Of a DNA stretch of 10,190 nt, positions 1-5,527 are shown piece by piece. The notes beneath the pieces are model-generated. The model was not told the origin of the DNA, did no database searches, and saw only the letters and a list, made by a program, of their open reading frames with translations. This DNA comes from Candidatus Woesearchaeota archaeon (GTDB lineage Archaea; Nanobdellota; Nanobdellia; Woesearchaeales; JAHWIC01). Within the stretch, counting starts at the first letter, position 1. Every line of letters begins with the position of its first letter. The translations under genes were made by a program, and so were the position numbers. The stretch lies in assembly GCA_019322805.1 (NCBI GenBank), contig JAHWIC010000038.1:1-10190 (forward strand). The letters are read 5' to 3'.

Positions 1-9
1 GAAAATTCC

Positions 10-316
10 TTTCACTTAGGGCGCATATTAAGCTGGTTGTGTGCCCGGTAAGTTACCGTTAGGGGCGGGACAGTCACGCTGTATATCACTAAGGGGAGGA
101 TATATGTGTTAAGCGATAGCTTAACACATCCTTGCGATAAAGGTTATAGTAAGCGAAATTATATAATCAATAGTTTCGCTTACTAAATAGTAAACGCAAT
201 CTTTCATAAAATAGTTGCGTTTACTAAATTTTCATCCGCTTTTCTTCCTTTTAGCTAGGGTATAAAGGAAGGCAGATGATGATTTTTGCCTTAATGTGAG
301 ATATCAAGCAAAAATC
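10..316 (+). ncRNA. Candidate structured non-coding RNA (multi-hairpin), family unknown
   Basis: No credible reading frame is present, but inverted repeats are packed almost end to end: 19-27/38-46 (9 bp), 47-50/54-57, 70-73/79-82, 104-114/119-129 (11 bp perfect, GATA loop), 147-158/174-185 (12 bp perfect), 188-199/215-226 (12 bp perfect), a compound stem over 232-280 (TCATC/GATGA outside, CTTCCTTT/AAAGGAAG inside) and 281-289/308-316 (9 bp perfect). The first stem contains a G-U and a U-G pair that would be A-C mismatches on the other strand, and the last hairpin is followed by T-tracts; both favour plus-strand transcription. I found no RNase P, SRP, tRNA or rRNA signature. The left end may lie outside the window. 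It could instead be a DNA element (cruciforms, a mobile-element remnant) or a leader of hppA, although hppA has its own TATA box. Confidence 0.4.
147..226 (+). repeat. Tandem pair of 12-bp hairpins with compensatory stem changes
   Basis: Two adjacent hairpins share the layout TAGTAA-n-CG-n-AA, a 15-nt loop ending in AATAG, then the complementary arm. The arms are TAGTAAGCGAAA at 147-158 and TAGTAAACGCAA at 188-199, each with a perfect partner arm. The two stem differences (G-C to A-T at position 7, A-T to C-G at position 10) are both compensated, so pairing is kept in both copies. This looks like a duplicated structural unit under selection for base pairing. Confidence 0.8.
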
Positions 317-357
317 CGATTTATTTTTTGTTTTTATTGATTTTTTAAATTGATTTT
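281..357 (+). terminator. Hairpin plus T-tracts ending the candidate RNA
   Basis: A 9-bp perfect inverted repeat, GATTTTTGC (281-289) and GCAAAAATC (308-316), with an 18-nt loop, is followed by several oligo-T runs between about 319 and 360. Archaeal RNA polymerase terminates on oligo-T tracts in the non-template strand, so this is a reasonable transcript end for the RNA upstream. Confidence 0.5.
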
Positions 358-380
358 TTTCTAATGATTATTTTTTTATT

Positions 381-399
381 AGAAAACTATTTATATAAA
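381..399 (+). promoter_or_regulatory. Probable hppA promoter (BRE/TATA)
   Basis: The purine-rich AGAAAACT at 381-388, as expected of a TFB-recognition element, runs into the TATA box ATTTATATAAA at 389-399. A start about 25 bp downstream would fall near 418-422, giving a very short leader. Confidence 0.5.
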
Positions 400-417
400 C
401 TGTATAAACTTAGATTT

Positions 418-425
418 GAGGTGAT
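418..425 (+). promoter_or_regulatory. Strong Shine-Dalgarno site of hppA
   Basis: GAGGTGAT is fully complementary to the usual archaeal 16S rRNA 3' end (AUCACCUC). It sits 5 nt before the ATG at 431, fixing that start. Confidence 0.75.
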
Positions 426-430
426 TTGAA

Positions 431-2392
431 ATGTTGACCTATATTTTAATTATAAGTTTAATTGCATTGGGTTTTGCTATTTATACAGCAGTCAAGATTA
501 TGAAAAAGCCAGAAGGGACCGACAAGATGAAGGAGATTTCTTCTGCAATAAAACAGGGTGCTATGGCGTTTCTTAACAAAGAGTATCTTATCATTTTAGG
601 TTTCATTATTATTGTCGGCTGTGTTTTGTATTTCCTTATTGGGAAAACAATAACCCTGGCTTTTGTTATCGGTGCTGTATTCTCTGCTCTTGCAGGCAAC
701 TTTGGGATGAGGATTGCAACAAGTGCCAATTCAAGGACAGCAAATGCTGCAAAGAAAAGCATTGGTGACGGCCTGAGGGCAGCTTTTTCTTCAGGAGTTG
801 TAATGGGGCTTACAGTTGTTGGTCTTGGTCTGCTTGGTGTTACTGTGCTTTATATGATATTCAATGACCCAAATATAATCTATGGCTTTGGTTTTGGAGC
901 TTCTTCTATCGCCTTATTCGCAAGGGTTGGTGGTGGCATATATACAAAAGGTGCTGATGTTGGTGCTGACCTTGTTGGAAAGGTAGAAGCTGGAATTCCA
1001 GAGGATGACCCAAGGAATCCTGCTGTTATTGCTGATAACGTGGGTGATAATGTTGGTGATGTAGCTGGAATGGGCGCTGATTTGTTTGAGAGCTATGTTG
1101 ATTCAATAATAGCTGCAATGGTTATAGGAACTACTGCTTTTGCTCTTAAAGGCATTATTTTGCCGCTTGCTTTGGCTGGAACCGGAATTATTGCTTCAAT
1201 AATTGGAACCTTTTTTGTTAGGGGTGAGACAAAAGCTCATTTAAGCCGTGTTCTTGATAGAGGTATTTTTGCTGCTGCAATATTAATGGCTATTGGCGCT
1301 TATGTTGTGATTGGAAAGATTGTCGGAAGTATCAGCTTGTTTTACTCAACTATTGCAGGCCTTGTTGCAGGCATTATAATTGGGCTTTCAACAGAATATT
1401 TTACAGGAACAGGCAGAGCACCTACAAAGGCTATTGCTGAGGCATCTAAAACAGGAGCTGCAACAAATGTGATAGACGGACTTGCGGTTGGTATGATGTC
1501 TACATTAATTCCTGTGCTCGCTGTTTCTGCAGCGATCTTAATTGCTTATCATTTTGGCGGTCTTTATGGAATTGCGATTGCTGCTGTTGGAATGCTCTCT
1601 ACCCTAGGGATTACACTTGCAGCTGATACTTATGGACCTGTTGCTGATAATGCTGCTGGCATAGCAGAGATGGCTCATCTTGGCGGAACAGTAAGGCGGC
1701 GTGCAGAATCACTTGATGCTGTTGGCAATACAACTGCTGCAATTGGCAAAGGATTTGCAATTGGAAGTGCAGCCTTAACTGCGCTTGCATTGTTTGCTTC
1801 TTATACACAGGTTGTTAAACAGCTGACTGGCTCTGAGCTTGTTATAAACATAATAAACCCAAATGTGATTGTTGGCTTATTTATTGGCGGTGTTCTGCCC
1901 TTTATCTTTTCATCGATTACTTTACGGGCTGTTGGCAAGGCTGCTTTTAAGATGATTGAAGAAGTCAGAAGGCAGTTCAAAAAAATAAAAGGCTTGATGC
2001 AAGGCAAAGCAAAACCAGACTATGCAAAGTGTGTTTCAATAAGTACTGGTGCTGCTTTAAAAGAAATGGTTATACCAAGTCTGCTTGCAATACTTGTTCC
2101 AATTGGGGTTGGTTTATGGAACCTAGAAGCGCTTGGCGGTTTGCTTGCAGGAGCAATTGTAACTGGGTTTTTGCTGGCAGTATTTATGGCAAATGCCGGC
2201 GGTGCTTGGGACAATGCAAAGAAATACATTGAATCTGGCAAGTTAGGCGGCAAAGGAAGCCCTGCTCATAAAGCCTCAGTTGTTGGTGATACTGTTGGAG
2301 ACCCCTGCAAAGATACCTCAGGGCCATCGCTTAATATTTTGATAAAATTGATGAGTATTGTGGCTTTGGTATTTTTGCCGCTATTTCTTTAA
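431..2392 (+). CDS. hppA: Membrane-bound, K+-dependent ion-pumping pyrophosphatase
   Basis: An integral membrane pyrophosphatase (M-PPase) that hydrolyses PPi and pumps Na+ and/or H+ out of the cytoplasm. The 653 residues are nearly all hydrophobic helices, within the family's usual size. Substrate-site motifs are intact: DVGADLVGKVE (176-186), EDDPRNP (191-197), DNVGDNVGD (202-210), ADLFESY (216-222) and, near the C-terminus, GGAWDNAKKYIE (590-601) and a VGDTVGDPCKD stretch (618-628). GNTTAAIGK (432-440) has Ala436 and Gly439 where K+-independent enzymes have Lys and Thr, so K+ dependence is predicted. Glu220 lies three residues after Asp217, the position characterised in the Thermotoga maritima Na+-PPase, which suggests Na+ pumping. 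Asp224, at the place where plant H+-PPases carry their gate Glu, leaves room for H+ transport. The start is fixed by a strong ribosome binding site. It appears monocistronic. Confidence 0.97.
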   Translation: MLTYILIISLIALGFAIYTAVKIMKKPEGTDKMKEISSAIKQGAMAFLNKEYLIILGFIIIVGCVLYFLIGKTITLAFVIGAVFSALAGNFGMRIATSANSRTANAAKKSIGDGLRAAFSSGVVMGLTVVGLGLLGVTVLYMIFNDPNIIYGFGFGASSIALFARVGGGIYTKGADVGADLVGKVEAGIPEDDPRNPAVIADNVGDNVGDVAGMGADLFESYVDSIIAAMVIGTTAFALKGIILPLALAGTGIIASIIGTFFVRGETKAHLSRVLDRGIFAAAILMAIGAYVVIGKIVGSISLFYSTIAGLVAGIIIGLSTEYFTGTGRAPTKAIAEASKTGAATNVIDGLAVGMMSTLIPVLAVSAAILIAYHFGGLYGIAIAAVGMLSTLGITLAADTYGPVADNAAGIAEMAHLGGTVRRRAESLDAVGNTTAAIGKGFAIGSAALTALALFASYTQVVKQLTGSELVINIINPNVIVGLFIGGVLPFIFSSITLRAVGKAAFKMIEEVRRQFKKIKGLMQGKAKPDYAKCVSISTGAALKEMVIPSLLAILVPIGVGLWNLEALGGLLAGAIVTGFLLAVFMANAGGAWDNAKKYIESGKLGGKGSPAHKASVVGDTVGDPCKDTSGPSLNILIKLMSIVALVFLPLFL

Positions 2393-2415
2393 TTTTTTAT
2401 TTTTATCTATTTTTA
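2393..2415 (+). terminator. Oligo-T terminator of hppA
   Basis: Three T-runs (2393-2398, 2400-2404 and 2410-2414) begin directly after the hppA stop codon. No hairpin is evident, which is normal for archaeal termination. The minus-strand regulator gene ends 15 bp further on. Confidence 0.6.
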
Positions 2416-2429
2416 GAAATCCTGAACAA

Positions 2430-3020
2430 CTATCTTTCAAGTTTTTCTTTAAACCTTTCAATCTCATTAAAGTGCAGCTGCTTTGGTTTTATCTTATCTC
2501 CATTAGTCATATCATCAATCATCTTATGGAACAGGTGCATTGGCGTGTCTTTTATCAAAGAATGCTTAGAGAAAACATAAACCTTTTGAGTCTGAATGTA
2601 CTGGTTGGTTGGCTGTTTTGTCCTTAAAGAACGGAAATATTTATCAAGCTCATCTATATCCTTAAATCCATAGAGGATTACATGCGTAGGATCCCCTTCT
2701 GGAATTCTAAAAGCATTGATTATATGCGGATTGTCAACCAAATTCTTTTCTATGCCTAACTCTCCCAGATCTTCCCAGCCTTTTAAGGTAAACTTGATCA
2801 TTGCCAAGGCAAAGGTATTTACTCCAAGCTTGCCATAATCAACTACTGCAGAATAGCCTTTTATATAGCCATTAGCTTCGAGCTTTCTCCTTATCTTTCC
2901 TACTGCCTGAGTTGTGATTTTTAATTTCCTGGCTATATCAGCGTCTGAAACTCTTCCATTTTTAATCAATAGCTTCAAAGCCAGTTTCTCATTTTTAGTT
3001 AAACGCATCTCATGCCTCAT
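2430..3020 (-). CDS. Lrp/AsnC-family-like transcriptional regulator
   Basis: A predicted DNA-binding protein of 196 residues from the ATG at 3020. Residues 7-50 form a winged helix-turn-helix typical of Lrp/AsnC proteins: LTKNEKLALKLL, then the recognition segment around ITTQAVGKIRRKLEANGYIK. The linker GYSAVVDYGKLGVNTFALAMI (56-76) leads into a ligand-binding/oligomerisation-like domain (about 67-150) with alternating strands and helices. The charged tail (about 155-196) is longer than in a standard 150-residue Lrp. An upstream TTG at 3038 extends the frame by six codons, but a TATA-like box at 3046-3055 argues for the ATG at 3020 with a very short leader. The ATG at 3008, with GAGG 6 nt before it, is also possible. 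The ligand is unknown. The gene converges on hppA, and nothing ties the two together functionally. Confidence 0.8.
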   Translation of the reverse strand: MRHEMRLTKNEKLALKLLIKNGRVSDADIARKLKITTQAVGKIRRKLEANGYIKGYSAVVDYGKLGVNTFALAMIKFTLKGWEDLGELGIEKNLVDNPHIINAFRIPEGDPTHVILYGFKDIDELDKYFRSLRTKQPTNQYIQTQKVYVFSKHSLIKDTPMHLFHKMIDDMTNGDKIKPKQLHFNEIERFKEKLER

Positions 3021-3045
3021 AATGTAAACTCGGGACAAGCTGATA

Positions 3046-3055
3046 GTTTATAATC
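3046..3055 (-). promoter_or_regulatory. TATA-like box of the Lrp-type gene
   Basis: On the minus strand this reads ATTATAAACT, placed so that transcription would start about 3024, a few bases before the ATG at 3020. A second candidate (AAATTTATAAACC, 3093-3105) lies further upstream. Confidence 0.4.
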
Positions 3056-3060
3056 CCTTT

Positions 3061-3075
3061 GTTTAACAATTAAAC
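3061..3075. promoter_or_regulatory. Palindrome beside the Lrp-type promoter, possible operator
   Basis: GTTTAA-CAA-TTAAAC is a perfect 6-bp inverted repeat with a 3-bp centre. It lies 5 bp upstream of the TATA-like box, where a dimeric Lrp-type regulator could contact or block the TFB/TBP site. Autoregulation is common in this family; the assignment here is inference. Confidence 0.4.
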
Positions 3076-3212
3076 TAGAAATTAGTATACTGGTTTATAA
3101 ATTTAACCATTTTTGTGTATACTCTAGACTATAGGTTTAGAAAATCAACTGCGATAAATGAAGATTTACAAAGGAATTGTGGTAAAAAGTTGATAATGGA
3201 AACCATAAACAT

Positions 3213-3233
3213 AAAAAGGTTTAATAATTAAAT
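3213..3233 (-). terminator. Weak hairpin plus T-run after the small charged-protein gene
   Basis: On the minus strand an A/T-only palindrome (3220-3232) is followed by CC and five T (3214-3218), about 10 bp after the stop at 3243. This fits termination of the trmB-type operon. The rest of 3039-3242 holds no reading frame that I can support. Confidence 0.45.
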
Positions 3234-3242
3234 TTCTGAGTC

Positions 3243-3500
3243 TTATTTTGGATTTCCTTTTCTTAAGAACTCCCTGTCTATATCTTCTTCACTCATCACT
3301 TCAGATCTTCCATACAATCTTCTTATCTTATTATTTAATTCAAAGTTTTCCTTTTTTCTTCTGGCTCTTGCATCACACAGTTTGAGCTTTGCTCTTTCTA
3401 TGGATTTTATCTCCCTATAGTCTTTTGCGTTCAGCTCTTCATTCTCAAATATCTGGCTTTGGTACTCAATGTGCTTTCTCTTTATTTCGTAATCTTTCAT
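3243..3500 (-). CDS. Small, highly charged helical protein of unknown function
   Basis: 85 residues from the ATG at 3500, which is chosen because AGGAGGTT (3506-3513) lies 5 nt before it; a longer frame starting upstream at 3533 would put this site inside the gene. I do not recognise the family. The sequence is rich in Lys, Arg and Glu, with no membrane segment and one cysteine. Most of it looks like continuous amphipathic helix, for example KSIERAKLKLCDARARRKKE, then a short Ser-Glu-Glu-Asp segment and a basic C-terminus. It lies 45 bp downstream of the TrmB-type gene on the same strand and is probably co-transcribed. A nucleic-acid-binding or partner-binding role for that regulator is possible but unproven. 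Confidence 0.65.
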   Translation of the reverse strand: MKDYEIKRKHIEYQSQIFENEELNAKDYREIKSIERAKLKLCDARARRKKENFELNNKIRRLYGRSEVMSEEDIDREFLRKGNPK

Positions 3501-3505
3501 TCCAC

Positions 3506-3513
3506 AACCTCCT
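3506..3513 (-). promoter_or_regulatory. Shine-Dalgarno site deciding the start at 3500
   Basis: The minus strand reads AGGAGGTT, then TGTGG and A, then ATG. This is a near-consensus site that places the start eleven codons inside the longest open frame. Confidence 0.7.
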
Positions 3514-3545
3514 GAACATAAAAAATCTAACAAAACAGAGAATAT

Positions 3546-4346
3546 TCAGTTAATCTCCTTCAACCTTTCTTCAATAGAATCTGCGTTCGAAAAGCTTGAT
3601 ACAAACGAGTCCTCCAAAAGTTTTGCAAAAGCTCTTGTAGTTATCCACACTGCAATATCCCTGCCATACACAAGATCATCATCGTCAGGTATAGGCTCCA
3701 CTAACATGCATTCATCTCCATCAATCGAAAACAAATGGCAAGGCACATTTTTGATGTGTTTTATATCACAAAACCCAAGGGATTGTACATCTTCTATGTT
3801 GTCTCTCTCAATTGGCCCTCCGATCAATATCTTAACCTTTTTCTTATCAGCCATTTCTAATAATTCTTTAAAAAAGCCGATTCTCTTCAAACCATTCTTT
3901 GATGTGAATATGCACAATTGCTTTTTGGCTTTATCAATCATTGCTTCCAGGTGTTTATTGATATTTGATCTGCCTTTTACTACCCAAAAACTGTTTTTAG
4001 GCTCAGTAAATGCTTTGGTTTTGGCAAATAGCGGCTCTAGATCCTTAAGGATCATTTTTTCAAATTTTTCCAGTTTTTCCTGCTGTTTCTTCCTAACATT
4101 AATGATTGCCTCTTTGGGAGAGATTGCCCTGCACTTCATTGGCTTCGTAGGCAGAATCATCACAAAACCTTTGGATGCTAGTGAATTTATGATTTCATAA
4201 ACCTTACCATAAGGAATTGCAGTTATATCGCTAAGGTTCTTTGCTGTTGAAACACCTTCAGTAACAAGCGTTAGATAAACCTTTGATTCATATTTGTTTA
4301 ACCCCAGCTCAGATAAGTTTGTTATCATCTCTTGAGTTTGTAACAT
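3546..4346 (-). CDS. TrmB-family transcriptional regulator
   Basis: 266 residues from the ATG at 4346. Residues 8-62 form the TrmB-type winged helix-turn-helix: LSELGLNKYESKVYLTLV, then STAKNLSDITAIPYGKVYEI and the segment ASKGFV. A charged helix (about 80-108) links to the C-terminal effector domain (about 118-253) with its typical start WVVKGRSNINKHLEAMIDKA, a strand KVKILIGG, and a late VWITTRAFAKLLEDSF segment. TrmB proteins regulate sugar or other metabolic and transport genes in archaea; the effector cannot be read from sequence. The gene is divergent from a winged-helix/ABC exporter operon and precedes a small charged-protein gene. Upstream in-frame ATG 4388 is rejected because a TATA-like box lies inside that extension. 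GGGGTGGTT (4350-4358) precedes ATG 4346; ATG 4328 is an alternative. Confidence 0.88.
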   Translation of the reverse strand: MLQTQEMITNLSELGLNKYESKVYLTLVTEGVSTAKNLSDITAIPYGKVYEIINSLASKGFVMILPTKPMKCRAISPKEAIINVRKKQQEKLEKFEKMILKDLEPLFAKTKAFTEPKNSFWVVKGRSNINKHLEAMIDKAKKQLCIFTSKNGLKRIGFFKELLEMADKKKVKILIGGPIERDNIEDVQSLGFCDIKHIKNVPCHLFSIDGDECMLVEPIPDDDDLVYGRDIAVWITTRAFAKLLEDSFVSSFSNADSIEERLKEIN

Positions 4347-4362
4347 TATAACCACCCCATAG

Positions 4363-4372
4363 ATTATATAAA
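4363..4372 (-). promoter_or_regulatory. TATA-like box of the trmB-type operon
   Basis: The minus strand reads TTTATATAAT. Its distance to ATG 4346 (about 21 bp from box centre) implies a leaderless transcript at best, or translation from ATG 4328. That sits uneasily with the ribosome-binding-like GGGGTGGTT at 4350-4358. Confidence 0.4.
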
Positions 4373-4477
4373 GATTCTCAAGCCTCATGAATATATAATT
4401 AGCGTTGAATTGTTAAACTTAAATTAGTTTTTGAAATTAAGAATTAAACTATATTTTAGGCTGTGGTACACTGCAAA

Positions 4478-4522
4478 TAATCAGTCCATAGAAAAATTCT
4501 GATTAGTTTTGGGATGAAACTA
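4478..4522. promoter_or_regulatory. Inverted repeats in the divergent intergenic region
   Basis: Two neighbouring inverted repeats occur midway between the divergent genes: TAATCAG/CTGATTA (4478-4484 and 4499-4505, 14-nt centre) and TAGTTT/AAACTA (4504-4509 and 4517-4522, 7-nt centre). They could bind the TrmB-type or the winged-helix regulator. They do not match the TrmB consensus I know from Thermococcales. Confidence 0.3.
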
Positions 4523-4537
4523 TACACAATTCCAGAG

Positions 4538-4568
4538 TTTATATTGTCAACCATAGGTATTTAATATC
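4538..4568 (+). promoter_or_regulatory. Candidate TATA boxes of the winged-helix/ABC operon
   Basis: Two TATA-like stretches are present: TTTATATT (4538-4545) and ATTTAATATC (4559-4568). They would direct starts near 4567 and 4590 respectively. I cannot choose between them from sequence alone. Confidence 0.4.
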
Positions 4569-4587
4569 AAAACTGGAGAGTATGTTT

Positions 4588-4612
4588 ACTAATTTTAGTT
4601 AGCAATATTGCT
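4588..4612. promoter_or_regulatory. Paired palindromes before the operon's ribosome binding site
   Basis: ACTAA-TT-TTAGT (4588-4599) and AGCAATATTGCT (4601-4612, perfect 12-bp palindrome) lie side by side and directly abut the ribosome binding site GAGGGTGG (4613-4620). They lie downstream of both candidate TATA boxes, an ideal position for a repressor operator. The first gene of the operon encodes a small winged-helix protein, so autoregulation is the natural hypothesis. Confidence 0.45.
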
Positions 4613-4625
4613 GAGGGTGGTTTTC

Positions 4626-4823
4626 GTGGGGAATAATTATAAAATCATGGTTACCGGGCTGCTAAAGAACAATCCCAATGGATTGACTATAAGGGACCTT
4701 GCTGATAACATAGGAACAACAAGGCATACAGTTTCTATAGCACTCGCTGAATTAAAAGGAGAGGGCAAATTACTGGTCAGGAAGATTGGTATGGCTAAAC
4801 TGCATTTCTGGAGGCAAGAATGA
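4626..4823 (+). CDS. Small winged-helix regulator of the ABC exporter operon
   Basis: 65 residues from a GTG start at 4626, chosen because GAGGGTGG (4613-4620) is 5 nt upstream; a TTG at 4608 would place that site inside the gene and overlap a palindrome. The protein is essentially a lone winged helix-turn-helix: first helix YKIMVTGLLKNN (5-16), GLTIRDLADNIG (19-30), recognition helix TTRHTVSIALAELKG (31-45), then a basic wing with KLLVRKIGMAKLHFW (48-62). No effector domain is present. Its stop codon overlaps the start of the ABC ATPase gene as ATGA, indicating translational coupling. It most likely represses its own operon, and a dimer or partner protein may be needed. Confidence 0.8.
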   Translation: MGNNYKIMVTGLLKNNPNGLTIRDLADNIGTTRHTVSIALAELKGEGKLLVRKIGMAKLHFWRQE

Positions 4824-5524
4824 TTAAACTTATCAATGTGAGCAAGAGATTTGGCGAAAATGTTATCCTGGACAATATCAATCTTCACATAAAGCAAGGC
4901 AAAATCTTAGGTATAATAGGTATAAACGGCTCCGGGAAGACAACCTTATTGAATTTGCTGGTTGGCCACCATAAGCCAGACAATGGCAGTGTGCTAGTTA
5001 AATCGAGAGAAGTTAAGAATATCTATAATGTTGCACACTTTTTTGGTTTTGCAACTCAAGATGGCTGTTTTTATCCAAAACTTACTGTCAAAGAGAATCT
5101 TCAATACTTTGCCGGACTGTATAATTTAAAGAAGCATGATGTTGATAAGAATTTTGAGAACGTTTCAAGGCTTCTTAACCTCTACGAAAAAAGGGATGTC
5201 CTGGCAGAAAAGCTATCAGCTGGTATGCAGCGCCGCTTAGATGTTGCCTGCTCAGTCATACATGACCCGCAGATCATTCTTCTGGACGAACCAACTGCAA
5301 ATCTAGACCCCATCCTAAGAAAAGAGATGTCAAACCTAATCAGATTATTAAGCAGCCAGGGCAAAACAATAGTCCTTACCTCACACCTGATTGAAGAATT
5401 AGAAGGGACTTGCCATGATGTAGCTATCCTGCACAACGGAAAGATACAGAAGAGATCTATGAGAACCATCAGGAAGTCCAGATCGTCATTAGAAAACGTC
5501 TTTAAAAAGTTTGTAAAGGCATAG
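4820..5524 (+). CDS. ABC transporter ATP-binding protein (ABC-2 export type)
   Basis: A 234-residue cytoplasmic ATPase that powers the permease encoded 3 bp downstream. All catalytic motifs are intact: Walker A GINGSGKTT (34-42), Q-loop Gln80 in GFATQDGCFYPKLTV, signature LSAGMQRR (132-139), Walker B QIILLDEP (151-158) with catalytic Glu157, D-loop NLDP (161-164) and switch His189. The C-terminus ends in SLENVFKKFV, the short tail common to ABC-2 drug, antibiotic or polysaccharide exporter ATPases. The signature has Ala-Gly-Met in place of the common Gly-Gly-Gln. The substrate cannot be deduced. The ATG at 4820 overlaps the winged-helix stop codon. Confidence 0.95.
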   Translation: MIKLINVSKRFGENVILDNINLHIKQGKILGIIGINGSGKTTLLNLLVGHHKPDNGSVLVKSREVKNIYNVAHFFGFATQDGCFYPKLTVKENLQYFAGLYNLKKHDVDKNFENVSRLLNLYEKRDVLAEKLSAGMQRRLDVACSVIHDPQIILLDEPTANLDPILRKEMSNLIRLLSSQGKTIVLTSHLIEELEGTCHDVAILHNGKIQKRSMRTIRKSRSSLENVFKKFVKA

Positions 5525-5527
5525 ACA

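Noticed and set aside
19..90. tRNA-like or 23S rRNA-like fragment (GGGCGCA acceptor-like start, CACGCTG segment)
   Set aside because: No T-loop (GGTTCGA-type), no anticodon arm and no continuous rRNA-like sequence follow; the resemblance is limited to a few bases.
147..226. CRISPR array
   Set aside because: Only two units, each internally palindromic with the variable part as a loop; no repeat-spacer periodicity and no cas genes.
3021..3038. TTG start for the Lrp-type gene
   Set aside because: It would need a rare start lying close behind the TATA-like box; ATG 3020 or 3008 fits the promoter and family length better.
3219..3233. Second copy of the Lrp-side palindrome as an operator
   Set aside because: It resembles GTTTAA-CAA-TTAAAC but is A/T-only, imperfect and followed on the minus strand by a T-run directly after a stop codon, so a terminator is the simpler reading.
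3706..4200. Plus-strand 164-codon open frame opposite the TrmB-type gene
   Set aside because: Antisense shadow of a well-supported gene; no ribosome binding site and no recognisable domain. Other antisense frames over hppA, the exporter genes and the surface proteins were discarded for the same reason.
4347..4388. Upstream ATG 4388 as start of the TrmB-type gene
   Set aside because: The added residues are not part of the TrmB domain, and the extension contains a TATA-like box and a ribosome-binding-like GGGGTGGTT.
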